A DNA stretch of 64,000 bases from Panax quinquefolius (Eukaryota; Streptophyta; Magnoliopsida; Apiales; Araliaceae): NCBI GenBank assembly GCA_020205615.1, contig CM035167.1, positions 33,830,103 to 33,894,102 on the forward strand, written 5' to 3'. Under the pieces are notes generated by a model. That model worked only from the letters and a program-made list of their open reading frames with translations. It searched no databases and was not told where the DNA came from. Below, one piece after another: positions 44,947 through 57,180 of this stretch. The position numbers and the translations under genes are program-made. Position 1 is the stretch's first letter, and every line of letters starts with the position of its first letter.

Positions 44947-47675
44947 TCAATAACTAAACAATAGTTACGAAGTACTATCGATAATTCAAAATAGCACTTC
45001 TTTTCATTCAAAACGTTTTACAACAACAATATTCAGTAAAACATCAATTCCGGTTCAAGACCGTAAGCATTTCATAAGTACTTTGAAAAGGACATCCCGA
45101 CACGAAGTCCGTAAGTTCGGCATAGCTTACGAGCACGTCTAGGTGATCAACCTATAGTACTCTATGTTGATCAACACTACATTCATTAAACGTGTATACG
45201 TTTAAGTTGTGGCAACCTCACGTGCCTGTCGTTTGACGAAAAAATAGTTTAGCATATTCAGTCTACTTTTGAAAACCATAACAATATTAGTTTGGTAAAT
45301 CCTTATCAACACTTGAAAGAATAACATAGCATACGTCTAGCCGAAAGGATTGGCTTTGACTTCCTCAGATACTAACTCATGCGAAGAATACATGAATCAC
45401 AAAGACTTGTCCAGATCGAACTGGAACAAGGGTTAGAGTACTTGCCTTTAGCGTCTTCTTATAGATATAACACGTGTATTTTACGTCTTTAAGGTCTCTA
45501 CATTAGATAATAACATCACATAGCACATTAGGTCATGAATGATCAAACATGGTTCCTAAAGAATCTTATCCTTCTTCTCAATCTAAATACGTATTAGATT
45601 TTTTATTATAGGTTCCGGCTTTCCATTACGTCATTCTTACATTCATAAGTAATTGACTTAATCTTAACCCTAAGTGTGCATACTTAAGGTTTAATATATC
45701 TTAACAATGTTTTTTTAAGATCCTTAATTAAGTGTTCATTCATTACCATCCATGCTCATCCTGTAAACATTCTTTATTGTCTAGGTCTTGAAATTTGTGC
45801 ATTGCTATTACAACATTATTACTGCTGTCTTGCGTATCATGATCATCTTATTGCCCGAAGAAACCGGACTCGGCGTTGCGGCGTGAGTCCCTTTATTCTT
45901 CGTCATCACTTATTGCCTTGAGTTTGCGAGGGACTAAGGTCACTTTAGCCTTTGCGGTGGCTGGCTAAATGACTTCGAGTCATGTGGCCATGGCTACGGA
46001 CTCTATGTCCGTAAACTGTGGACATATTTTTCAAAAGTTGAAATTCCCGGACTCGTAACTTCTTCGTTATAAGTCCGAATTGACTCGTTCAAGAGCCTAC
46101 GGGTCACAAATTACGTGCTCTATGCATTTACGCAAGAATTTTATCTATTTTATTTCGTTTGCTAAAATTTCACCTATTAGTCCAATTTAACGAAAACGAT
46201 AAACGTTCGTGAACGTTCAACGCTCGTTTCTTCGTTCTAAGTCAGAATCCGGCCATTTTCGAGTCCGCAACTCTATAATTCCAAATATGACTTGTCTCCA
46301 TCGAAAACCAACATTTACGACTTCAAACACAAAATACGACTTCCATTCCTAGAATTCACAAATTCGACGATTGTCGTCCAATCGTGTAAATTCTGGCGAA
46401 ACCTCATTACTAATCATTCTAGGTGGATTTTAATCAACATATAGACATTTCAAGTTATTTATTACACCAACTTATTATCAAAGTAGGTTTTGACTTATTC
46501 TCATAAGTCAATGACTTATTCATCTTATTAACTACAAATTCTCATGCTTATAACTTACTATGAACTTAAGTCCATCAATCAACGTTTTCAAACTATTTTG
46601 AACATACTAACATCATATGACAACATATGGCAAGTTCTTCCCAAGTTCATCAACTTATTTAGGTTCAAGTTGGTTATTCAACTTATTCGTCTTAAGTTCA
46701 TTCATCAATGACTTATGACATGTTCTTAGTATCTAACTTCATTAGATTACACTTCTCTTATCATCCTAGTGTGATAGAGATAGAAGAGATAATATTAATT
46801 ACCTTTGAAGACTACTTGTACTTCTCTTCTCTTAAAAATCTAGCAAAGGAAAATTAAACTTCAAAGTGCTTATTGGCTCTAACAAATAAGTTATTTGAGA
46901 GAGAGTTTGTTGGATGAAATAACAAACCTCAAATGAATAAAAGGGTTTGTTATTTATAGATCTTTCAAGGTTAGGGCAATTAGGTCATTAGGCAACCCAC
47001 CTCCTTAACTAACCTCCTTACTATTCCTAACTTAAGCCCTAAGTAATCTTATTTATCACTCATTTTCCTTGCTGACCACATAAAGGTCTTGCTCTCCAAG
47101 TTCACCCATGGGTTGGACCATGGATCATTGCTTTACCCATTGGATCATCCTTTGGGCTTAGGTTTGACTAATTAATCTAGGTAATTCCTTATTGGGCTTG
47201 CATTACATCACTTGGGCTTAGTATAAATCCCACATAGGTTCACACCTTTAAGCTTATGGACTTATATTTTATACCAAGTTACATTAATTCATTTCATTAG
47301 GTTTTAATACATACATTCTCAATTTAAGGCCGCATGCGAATTATTGTGTTTTCCATACTTAGATTATTATTACATAATCCATCTCGCTTCGATATTCTAA
47401 CGTTACGTATTTCTCGGAAGTTCAAAAATAATTCCCGAGCGATAAACGGTGAATAGTGTTTTTCGTAAACTTTCTCGAAAAACATTTACTTTCGTCTTGA
47501 AAATTCAAACACTTTAATTCATTCACGTGGTTCAAATACTACGATATTATGGCGTTTCTAGGTTATAGAACGACATACATCTTATTAACACATATAATAA
47601 CAAATAATATTTTTTTATTCATTATTTAATTCTTTCAAGTATTTTACAAAGGATCTAAATTTCTCGGTCGTTACA
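44947..47675 (-). repeat. R2 main portion (reverse LTR)
   Basis: It reads on the minus strand from TGTAACGACCGAGAAATTTAG (right end). A TATA box is at 46951-46958 on the minus strand. No open frame of note. It includes a gene-free 2.7-kb stretch with no recognisable coding sequence on either strand. Confidence 0.65.
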
Positions 47676-47985
47676 TCACCCTTTTGCTTTCATTGTTCTT
47701 TTCAGGAAATAAGAACGTAGCCGGGACTACTCGGGGAACGGAGTGACGGTTCAGATGTTTGCATTAGTAGTCCTCACTATTCTATGAAATAGTGTGATAA
47801 TAAATGTATTGAGGACTCCATTTGAGTTTGAATACTGTCTAGAAGATAATATTCGTATTAAAACTCTCACTTTATGTTTTATTGTATTCTACACGACAGT
47901 TGTATTATTAAGTTGTATTTAAATTTTGTACCATGTATTTGGCGACTCAAGATGGGTGATGTATACCTATTTTGGGGGCGTCACA
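47676..47985 (+). repeat. A2 5' LTR, third part (U5 end)
   Basis: It resumes with TCACCCTTTTGCTTTCATTG and matches the last 0.3 kb of the A1 LTR. It includes the strong acceptor-like CATTGTTCTTTTCAG/G at 47705 and the end GGGGGCGTCACA. Confidence 0.88.
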
Positions 47986-47986
47986 G

Positions 47987-48000
47987 TTGGTATCAAAGCT
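47987..48000 (+). other. A2 primer-binding site (tRNA-iMet)
   Basis: TTGGTATCAAAGCT one base after the LTR end, identical to A1. Confidence 0.85.
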
Positions 48001-48171
48001 TAGGGATATGATCCATGGCTGAGATGTGAGACTAGAACTAGGAGGGGAGAGACGGGTAATTCCTTCGCTAGTATGACCTACCTAATTTATTTGTTATTTA
48101 ATTGGTCGGTCAGAATATAAGAATAATATGTTGCATGTCAATTAACCCTTGTTTTGTGGCAGTATTTGAAA

Positions 48172-48866
48172 ATGACATCCGAGAATGTTGAGAATAGCAA
48201 TGGAGTACATGAGACTGTTGAATCACCAACGATCAATAACTAGGAAAACGTGCATCAAGAAGGTAGCAATAATCATTCAAACAACAACACTAACCAAATG
48301 ATGAATGACGGAATGTTTAGGGGCTTTCTGCAATTCATGCAACATCAGGCGAGAGAGACTGCTATCCAAAATGCAGGTGCAAACACTGGAAACTCTCTGA
48401 CGGTCACCGCTAAGCAATTCAAGGAGATGGGACCACCGGAGTTTACTCGAGAGCCAAAACCACTTAAGGCGGAGACGTGGATAAAGCAGATCACCAAGAT
48501 ATTCGATGTCTTGGGATGCTCCGAGGAGCAAAAGGTTCCCTTTGCCACCTTTATGTTGCGAGGAGAGGTAGATTACTGGTGGGAATCGGTAAAGCTTACT
48601 CAACCTGCCGCACTGAAGATGTCTTGGGGGAAGTTCCAAGAACTATTCAACGACAAGTACTTTCCCGAAAGTATTCGTCACATGAAGGAGGTAGAGTTCA
48701 TCAAGCTAGAGCAAAACAATATGACCGTGTCACAGTACGAAGCTAAGTTTGCTGAGTTGTCCCAGTTTGCAACCCACTTGGTTGATAATGAGGAGAGAAT
48801 GACGCGGATGTTTCTAAGAGGTTTGAAACCCGAGATACGTCAATATCTAATTTCTTGCAAACTGTG
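48172..48866 (+). pseudogene. A2 gag, interrupted
   Basis: The ATG at 48172 (MTSENVENSNG) starts a frame with one in-frame TAG at codon 24 (48241). The frame is then open to the LARD insertion. It shows FKEMGPPEFTREPKP, WIKQITKIFDVLGCSEEQKV, MLRGEVDYWWESVK, FPESIRHMKEVEFIKLEQ and MTRMFLRGLKPEIRQYL, the continuous retrotransposon gag core. It is better preserved than A1 gag. The zinc knuckle and pol would follow but are displaced by the LARD beyond the window. Gag is the particle protein of the element. Confidence 0.88.
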
Positions 48867-50178
48867 TGTGACAACCCGAGAATTTTGAATATTTTTAAAA
48901 TTTTAATTAATTAATTTAAGGTTCAAAATTAGAACCGAGATAGAAAGTTAGTGTATACGTTTAATATTTTTAAGAATGAATTTTGATGATTTCAAAATTC
49001 TGTGAAGGATTTAGGTGAATTATTCAGGATTAAGAGAATAAGGGAGTATATTCTGTAAATATGGTTGTATATGTGTACAGTATATGGTTAAGGGTTAAGG
49101 GTTGACCAGATAAATGATATATGTGATAAACCCTAGGTAGATATTAAGAACTTCAACGTTAGGTTAAGGACGATTAACAAAAACCTAAAACCGGGTTACG
49201 AAACCCTAATTTCGATTCAGAATTGAACCCAAATTCGATGTATGAAACCCTAATCTGGGAACTTAAATAATTATTATATTGCTTAAGTGTTATTATTATA
49301 TTATTAATTAGGGTAAAGCTTAATTAATTAGCAAACCCTAATTTCAAATTTAGAAAACCCTAATTTCGGGATAAGGAACCCTAACTTGTAATTAGGGAAA
49401 AACCTGTTTATTAGTTTATTACTTTTATTGTTAATTAGAAAATATTAATTCTAATTTTCAAGTTATGGTAATTAGAAAACCCTAATCTAATTACAAAAAT
49501 CTAATTTTTAAATTTAGAAAAATTATATTTTTATTAGAAACCCTAATGACTGATTACGACCCTAATTGCTAAATTAGCGATCCTAATTAGGAAATGTTAA
49601 TCCTAAATAGAAATATTTAATTGTGATCAAGAAATTTTAATATAATTAGTAAATCCTAATTATAATTTAGAAATATTATTTTTCTAGTTTAAAAACCGAA
49701 ATTCAAAAATGTTAGAAATTAAATTTGCAAAGTTAAGGGTTAAACCCTAAATCCTAAATTGGTTCAAACCCTAAACCCTAAATCCAAACCCTAAACCGTA
49801 TGGGTTTGGCCAATTGACAAGTTTGCCATTCAATTAAAAATCAAAATGACTATAATGCCCTTTTTGGATTTTTTTTTTTTAAAGGTAACTTGTAAATCTT
49901 ACTAAATGAGGAGTTGGTGACCAACTCATTTGACCTTGGTGACTTAAAAATGTCCAGCAAACTATTCAATGAATCAACCCTATGCATTTACATCATATCA
50001 TATATATGGATTTAGTGAGAGAAAGCTCACTTTATTTCTTTCATTTTTGCCAACCTCCTTCTCTCTCTTAAAATCCGAAATCTAGAGTGAAAAAGAGTGA
50101 AATATTGAGCCATGGTCAGTGTATAACTTTCCATAAACAGTTCCCAAGAGTCAGAATCAAGAATCAAAGTCTCAAAAG

Positions 50179-52612
50179 GTATAAACCCTAAAAAATTCGA
50201 AATTCAGTGATCTTATGTTGTTTAATGTTAGTTGTTGTTTAAAGATGTGTTAGAAGGTGTCTATAAGTGATCTGGATTGTTGGATCATGGATCCATAACA
50301 CTTAGATGCATGATTTTGATGTTTTGAAAAATCTAGTAAAAGTTGGAAATATGGCCTGACAAGCTAATGTCAGGGACTGTAAATCCTTCTCTGTTTTTTG
50401 ATTTGTTGTGTTTTAAGTTTTAAACTTGTAGTATGTTGTAAGGGCTGTGATCTGAAATTTGAATCAAGCCTAGATCACGTGTAGATTGAAAGTTATAGTC
50501 AGCCAAAGGTAGTTGATGGTTCACGGAAACAATTACAGGTTACCTGAATTTCCCGGAGAGGTCTGACAAGATGTTCAAAGCCCTTGATCTTGTTGTATGT
50601 TTATGTTTTTGCCATGTTGTTGTAATATTTTCATAGACTGACAGTAGGACTTTTAATTAATGCCTTTAGAACTCCCAGAGTATAACTGGAATCGGATTAA
50701 ATCACGGTCAAAGTAGGTTGACCGAACTGCCGGAAGAAGAAATCTGGGCAACCCAGAATCTTCAAAGGCGTTTTCGACAGTAGTTTGGTAGTGATAAATC
50801 GACATTGGTGATGTTGTTGAACTGAGATGTTGTCATTTACATGTACATTGACATCCCAACTTCATTATTCAACCTTTATATCGTATAAATCAAGCCCCGA
50901 TTGCACGTTACAAGGATAACAAAGTAAATACCAAGGTTGTTCTTCATTTCTGGGTAACCCAGAAAATGAAGAACAGGCCTGACATGATTTTTAGAGGCTC
51001 ATATGTTTCTGTTGTGATGTAAGATTTCCATAAAACTTGATTCTAGTTGTAGTATTACACTTATAATACATTTTAGGTATCATTAGCTTCCTAGAAAGCA
51101 ACACGAACATAGTTTAATTTCTGGTCAAACCACCCAACCGGTAACTGGCGATGAAGTTCTGGCGGGTCAGTCATTATAGGGCCCTTTAGCGACTGTTAAT
51201 TATGAAAATTAATCATTTTAATTAAATAAATAGAAAAAAAATGGTTTTTAATTATTAAAAATACTAAATAAATTCTAAAAAATTATTTTAAATTCTGAAA
51301 AATAGTTTTTAATTATTTTGAGTATATTTCATAAATATTTAATATTTTTGGAATATAAATGATATTTAATTTATTTAATTATAACATTAAATAAATAATT
51401 TTAAAATGATTTTAATTCATGAAAAATCATAAAAATTATATTAAGTTATTAGAAAATATTTTAAGTTATTTTTGATGACTTTTAATATTTTGTGATGAAA
51501 TTCATTAATTAATCAATATTAATGATAATTAGTTTATTTAATAACTATATTAAATAAATTAAGGAAAAATGGAATTTATGCTTTATAAATTATATAAAAT
51601 GATTTAAGTGTTAGAAAAATATTTTTAAGTTATAAAATATAACTTTTGATATTTTGTTATGAAAATATTAATATTTTAATATTAATAGTAATTCTTAGGA
51701 TAATGAATTTAAGTGTTTATAAATCATATAAATATGATTTTAAAGTATTAAAAATACTTTGATATATTATAAATATATTATAATATTATGACATATATTT
51801 CATTAATATTTGATAATAAATAAATATTAATGATAATAGAATTATGAGGTATTTAATTCATTTAAATACAATTTTAATGATTGAAAAATCACGATAAATG
51901 GTAATAATTACTTCAAAATTATTACGAGCTTAGGAAACTTATTTTGATTGATATTAAAATTATTTAAGTTAATTGTTAAGTGTTTAGGCAGAGTTTAATT
52001 GAACTTAAACTCGAATAATTGTCCGGCTAGACCGTCGGGACATTAGAACTTTGTCGAACTCAAGTCAAACTGAAATACTTTGACCTGATACTGAGTCTTA
52101 TGTGTGTTATAGACTAATAGGGTTATGTGCTATGTATTTAGGTTATTCTATGTATATATATAATAGTATTATATTGTGATGATATTATTCTAATATTGGA
52201 GATCTATATTACTAATATTAGGTCTTCGGATAAAGCAATATAAATTGCGTAGCGGTAATCAACGGTTCAGGCAAGTTTATTTTTACTTAACTCTATTAAG
52301 AATTGTTTTATTCGGATACGCTTATGGTTAATCATTGCTGGTTGCCATGAATTATACTCTGTACATATTGCGTGTATAAGTCAGGTATGAAAGGCTGATC
52401 ACCTTCATTACCAGTTGTTTCAGATATAATTGTTCATGTATAATACTTGTTCAGTCATAAATTTGTTCCTGCTAGTTCACAATTATATTGTTGAATTATA
52501 GCCAACCAATTATTCAAATCTTTCAATCATGATATATCGTTATATTATTGAACTTAAACTTGATGGGCAACTTTCATGCTCACCCTTGCTATATCATGAT
52601 AAAATATTGCAG
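50179..52612 (+). other. Candidate intron inside LARD 5' LTR
   Basis: CTCAAAAG/GTATAA to GATAAAATATTGCAG/ATTAAG, 2,434 bp. It spans the palindrome and AT-rich zones. The donor is repeated in the 3' LTR (61729); the acceptor of that LTR is outside the window. Confidence 0.45.
50733..50974. repeat. Palindromes in LARD 5' LTR
   Basis: Centres near 50748 (TCTGGGCAACCCAGA) and 50957 (36-base inverted repeat, GTTCTTCATTT arms around CTGGGTAACCCAG), 209 bases apart. A degenerate copy is near 50535. The 3' LTR has the same set at about 62092, 62276 and 62485. Confidence 0.8.
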
Positions 52613-52887
52613 ATTAAGACGAACGCGTAGGATATAAGAAAAGGTTAAAGACAGTTCCAGCTTTTGTATACGTGTGCAGTAGATTTGTAATAGTTGTATA
52701 ATAATAATGTTATGTGTTAAATACGTTATGAATGTTATTAAGTTAAGGTTACTCAACTTTGGGGAATAATGTGTAATGTATTGTATAAATAATTTATGTT
52801 TATATATTCCGCAAATAGTAATAGTTGTATAGAATGATCGAATCGGATCCGCGGTGATTCGGGACCTCGGATCTGGGGCCGTCACAG

Positions 52888-52901
52888 TTGGTATCAAAGC
52901 T
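52888..52901 (+). other. LARD primer-binding site (tRNA-iMet)
   Basis: TTGGTATCAAAGCT one base after the LTR end. Confidence 0.85.
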
Positions 52902-53977
52902 GTAGGTTATGAACCTTAGGTAGGAATACCTAAGACTAATAACCGCAGTGATTAGGATAAGATCTAACTCATATAGAGTTAGTTGGTCGGTAAGATTCAA
53001 AGACGAATCTTGGCGAGTTATAAGATACTGAGTTCCCTAACTCGATAATAAAGTTGAACAAAGAATGGTGAATAGATAGAGTCTAAAAGACTAAAAGTAT
53101 GCGGTGATAGGAGATCATAAAACAAAAGCGATCAAGGTATAGAAATGAATCGTAATATATACGATGAGATCACCCCGTGATCCGATAAGGTGATAAATTT
53201 GGGAAGAATCGATCTAATGATTGAGCAGGTTTACTGACAAGATTCTTTGGGTGTCAATTTATCTATAAATTGAGTGCAGATTCGGAAAGGATTATGAATA
53301 CGAGTTAAATATAATTCGTATTGAGAAGGGTGTTAGTGTTAGGTGGGGATTCAATTGAGGATTCATGTCGGTAACTAAGTTGTCTGATTCTTCGTATGGG
53401 AGCTGAATTGTACATGGTGTAAAAACCACTTAGTTTCTGGCAATGATAATCATTGAAATGTTTGTGTCGAGTTATTTGATATATGCATGTTAAGAGGGTG
53501 ATTTCTTTCTCATGTGTATAACGAATAGATAGGTCATAGGTAGAGGATATATTGTTAAGTACGAGTTCTTAAAACTCATACTTATGTGACATTCTTGATT
53601 CATAGTTATATGAAATGTTTATGAACCCCTCAGCGAATGGATGCCAAAGGTCTGGCTAGGACAAGTTCTTAAACTCATATGATTGTGGCAATTTATGGAC
53701 TCATAAGTGTGGTTTCTGAATGGGTATAATTAATAATAAATGGAATATTGAGGATAATCAGAATAGATAGATTGTTAAGCGAATGATTATTAGTGAAGAC
53801 ATAAGTTTTCCAAAAACTCCTAGCTATGCTAGAATTCCAAATGTTGACATCAAGCTAAATACGCACTATGTGCCTTTAAAAAAAATATGTAGACTCGTAA
53901 TCATTTTTGAAATGGTTTAAAGTATAATCTATGCTACTTATTTCAGCTAGACGTAAACGATTTGAAATATCAAAATA
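52902..53977 (+). other. LARD 5' internal region, non-coding
   Basis: About 1.1 kb between the primer site and the MULE. It has no open frame of meaningful length on the plus strand and no gag-like motif. The first 120 bases (GTAGGTTATGAACCTTAGGTAGG...) look like a retroelement leader. Confidence 0.75.
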
Positions 53978-53987
53978 TATTTTATTT

Positions 53988-54190
53988 GGGCAAAGGTGCA
54001 AAAATGCCCCTCATGTTTACACGGATGTCCCACTTCCACCCTAAACTATTTTTTTTTTCAAAAGTACCCTTAACGTTTCAAAGAGTAGACCACCCATGCC
54101 CTTCTTTGTCAGCGGACACGCCACACGGACTAACGTTGTTTACCGTTGATCATTTTCTTGATTTGGCACTTCGGTTAGAGAGAGCGAGAA
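53988..54190 (+). repeat. MULE left terminal inverted repeat
   Basis: About 200 bases match the complement of the right end at roughly 90% over the outer 130 bases, then decline. A weaker GAGAAGAAGGCGAG-rich similarity continues inward to about 54330. Confidence 0.9.
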
Positions 54191-54709
54191 CAAATTGAAA
54201 CGTCGCGGGTCGAAAAGAACAAAATAAGCGTGTTGATCCAAAAAGGGCAAAAAAGCCTAATCGGTTTCTTGAAGAGAGAGCTTGATCGAAAAGGAGAAGA
54301 AGGCGAGAAGAAAGAGGCGAGAAGAAGGTGAAGCCAGTGTTGATCGCGAAGAAGGTGAAGCCAGTGTTGATCGAAGAAGGTGAAGGAAAGTTCGGCGAGA
54401 AGAAGGCGAGTCATTTATCATCCCCCGAAAAGAATCGGTCCCTACCACGAAAGGAATCGGTCGTTTCTCTTTTGTGCTTTTAAGAAGAAGAAAAAAGAAT
54501 CTCTCGAATGCGTTCGAGACACGATTTTGATTAATAAAGTGCATGTGGTAGGGAACATCCGTGGTCCATGTTTAAGTTGGGTGTTGACTGGTATGGGACA
54601 TGTGGTCCCCTATATTATTCTTTATAGATTATTAATACTTTGTACTTTAAATTTGTCTCTTTATTGTTTATTATTATGTGAAATCTGGGTTTTTCTTTTA
54701 CTGACAGAA
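54191..54709. other. MULE 5' subterminal region
   Basis: A GAAGAAGGTGAAGCCAGTGTTGATCG unit (given here only by its start at about 54323) is repeated twice. It is followed by sequence with short open frames on both strands and no recognisable domain. It probably holds the transposase promoter. Confidence 0.55.
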
Positions 54710-57180
54710 TGGTTGGGCGTTTAGATGTACATTTACATCATGGGGGCATATAGATAAAGGATTCTGTTTGGAGATATGTGGGAGGAGATGTTTACATATG
54801 TAAGAATTTTGATGTTGATTACTTATGCGATATTTGCATTAAGAATACATATAAAGAGGCTGAATTATGCTAATGTATCGAAAATATATTATCTGGAACA
54901 CAGGTGAGTATTGAAGATGGACTTTTTATACTTGATGGTGACCAAGGATTAGGAGACTCTGAGTAAAATAAAAGTCGAACCTGTTGTCCTAGATTTCTTT
55001 GCAAAACATGGGATAGATGACCCTATATTGAATGATGAATCACCTCCGATGTTCCTCTGTTTGTGATGACCCTTTCATGGAAAGTGATGAAGTACTTAAT
55101 GCTTTTGATAGCATTAATAGAGCACATGAAAGAAGGATGATCCTAATGTGCCATTAAACACACAAGGTAGCGAGGTTGGTGAGGAAGATAGTAGTGAGGA
55201 CGGTCGAGATGCTACATATATAGAGGAGAGTGAAGATAGTGAGGAAGATGATGAATGCTTGATAAAGAAGATGATAGTGATGACAGCGATGATACTAAAG
55301 AAGGGAATGAGGTCGGGTTCCATGTGAGAGAAACTGACTATCCATTTGATGTAAATGACCGGACACCTATTTGACTTGGGAATGACATTTGCTAGTCTTG
55401 GTGAAGTTAGGAATCCATATCAAAGTATGCTATATCTAGGGGAGTGGCATTGAAATATGTGAAAAGTGAACCATATAGAATAAGGGTCGATGTGAAATTT
55501 GGGTGTCCTTTTGTCTTGTATGTTTTGAAGGGCGGTTGTAACCACAGGTTAAATTTGTCGAGACATTAAATGAATTACCACAGTTGTTATAGGATTTTAG
55601 CAACCCTAGGGTTTCAAAAAAAGTTCTTGGCCAAGCTCTACAAACAAAAAATACTTGAGCAAAATAATTACAAGATTAAAGACCTCAAAAAGATGTGGAG
55701 AAACAATGGAGAGTGAATGTTGGATTTTCCAAGTGCGAGAGAGCGGGAGGATGGTTATGGATGAATTCTCGGGGGAGCTTTACTCTGAGTATTACGAGTT
55801 AGAGGCTTATCTTGGTGAGGCGGTGAGGAGTAATCCGAGGTCTAAAGCACAAGTGGAGTTGTCCACGGATGAATCAACGGAAGGAAGAAGAGTATTTAGA
55901 AGAATGTTTGTTTGTTTAGATGCTTGCAAGAGAGGTTGGAAGGAAGGATGTAGGCTATCATTGGGCCTTGATGGGTGTTTTGAAGACCTGAGTATAAGGG
56001 GGAATTGCTTGTTGCACTAGGAAGAGATGGGGATGAGCGAATTTTTCCCATAGCTTGGGCATGTGTGAAGAAGTGAAACTAAGGTCAATTGGACTGGTTT
56101 ACGACTTTGTTCAAAAAACAACTTGGTTTGGGAGATGGCGGTCGATTACACCATCATATCTCGATATCTGAAAAGGTATAAATGTTTTGGAATTTTAATA
56201 GTTAATGTTTTTTATGTCATATTATTTGTAACTTTGTGCAACTTTTGCTTGTAGGGTTTAATCTGAGGTATTATTGAGGTACTCCACGAAAAATTTGAAC
56301 ACGAATTGGTGTGCTCGTCGTATATATATGCAAATTGGTGTAAGAAACACGAGGTGGAGAGTTGAAGAAGAGATTTTGGAATGCGGCATGGTACACCTTT
56401 GAGGAAGAATTTAAGGACAACATGAAGTTGCTTGGGGACATGAGTTCAAAGGGAGCAATTGATCTCATGAATTATCCACCTCATACGTGGTGCAAAAGCT
56501 TACTTTAGTGGCGAAGCAAATCTGGGCGATGAATAACAACATGGTAGAAAGTTTCAATTCTTGGATTCTTGAAGCTAAGCGAAGCCCATTAGGACTATGA
56601 TGGAATATATTAGGCAAAAAACCATGGACGGGTTGGGAACTCTTGGGTCGACATGTGAGAAGTGGATAAATTGTTTTAGCCCTACTGCTGATGACATTTT
56701 TAGAGACAAATAGAAGCATAGCAGTTGGATGCCTTTGTTCTCTTTAATGGAACCTTTGGTTATGAAATTAGGGAGGTGAGGACACACACACTGTATTTTG
56801 GACAAGAATTCTTGTACGTGTAGGGCATGGGATCTCACTTTGGAATCCCTTGCCAACATCTTATATGTGCTCTCTAGTCCACAACAAACGGGACCCTATG
56901 AATCATATTTCAAAGATGTATCATAAAGATGTATACCAAGCCTTATCGGTACAAAATTATGCCGGTGAGAGGAAGAGATTCTATGAAATGGACAAATATC
57001 AACTGTCCGAGGCACGAAAGTTGAGAAAAAAATAGGGAAGGCCTAAGATTAAGAGAAGAAGAGAGGCAACTGAGTCTAGACCTACAAACAAAGTCATAAA
57101 GCTATCCAAAAAAGGTAAAGTCATCACATGCAGTCTATGTAAGCAACCAGGACACAACAAAGGCAGTTGTTCAAAGGTAA
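54710..57180 (+). pseudogene. MULE transposase (MuDR type), broken
   Basis: The N-terminus has a decayed MuDR opening (HHGG...WRYVGGD, about 54735-54795), then an acidic Ser/Asp/Glu tract (about 55170-55270). The DNA-binding region includes IRVDVKFGCPFVLY. The open part 55655-56020 contains FVCLDACKRGWKEGCRLSLGLDGCF, the start of the DDE catalytic core. A 79-bp intron (56176-56254, GT...AG) splits the second catalytic block. The usual SDRQKGL Asp is not seen; ISISEKGL is there instead. FWNAAWYTFEEEF and PPHTWC blocks, a GIPCQHLICAL SWIM-like part (about 56840) and a CSLCKQPGHNKGSC knuckle (about 57130) follow. Many stops and frameshifts make it non-functional. Confidence 0.9.

Larger units (their letters stand above)
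31760..47675 (-). mobile_element. R2: reverse-oriented LTR interrupted by G
   Basis: The outer boundaries are TGTGATGCCTCC (left) and GGTCGTTACA (right), flanked by a perfect TSD TCACC (31755-31759 and 47676-47680) in the A2 LTR. In its own sense R2 reads TGTAACGACCGAG... to ...GGCATCACA. Only one LTR worth of sequence is present (105 bp left, about 2.73 kb right), so it is probably a solo LTR. It was later split by element G, with loss of sequence at the right junction. Confidence 0.7.
27527..48866 (+). mobile_element. Element A2: Tekay-like chromovirus, heavily nested, partial
   Basis: The 5' LTR starts TATAAGACCCC (family start TGTAAGACCCC). Pieces 27527-29151, 31028-31759 and 47681-47985 add up to about 2.66 kb, close to the 2.58-kb A1 LTR. 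The end GGGGGCGTCACA is followed by a tRNA-iMet primer site and a gag closely related to A1. Interruptions are solo LTR S1, reverse LTR R2 with its contents, and the LARD at 48867. The rest of the element is outside the window or removed. Confidence 0.8.
48867..52886 (+). repeat. LARD 5' LTR
   Basis: It has telo-box-rich U3 (about 49080-49800), TATA-like TATATATGGA at 50001, donor-like CAAAAG/GTATAA at 50179, palindromes centred near 50748 and 50957, an AT-rich zone at 51200-51950, and acceptor-like TATTGCAG at 52612. It lacks the boundary hairpin because of a small deletion near 51160. No gene. Confidence 0.9.

Noticed and set aside
42395..48866. G 3' LTR plus A2 gag as a tandem LTR-internal-LTR array from unequal recombination
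   Set aside because: The LTR tail at 47676-47985 matches the A1/A2 family rather than G, and the TCACC duplication links it to the A2 LTR piece ending at 31759.
54175..54724. Ser/Phe-rich frames on both strands as genes
   Set aside because: They overlap the MULE inverted-repeat flank and a GAAGAAGG-rich repeat; low complexity explains them.
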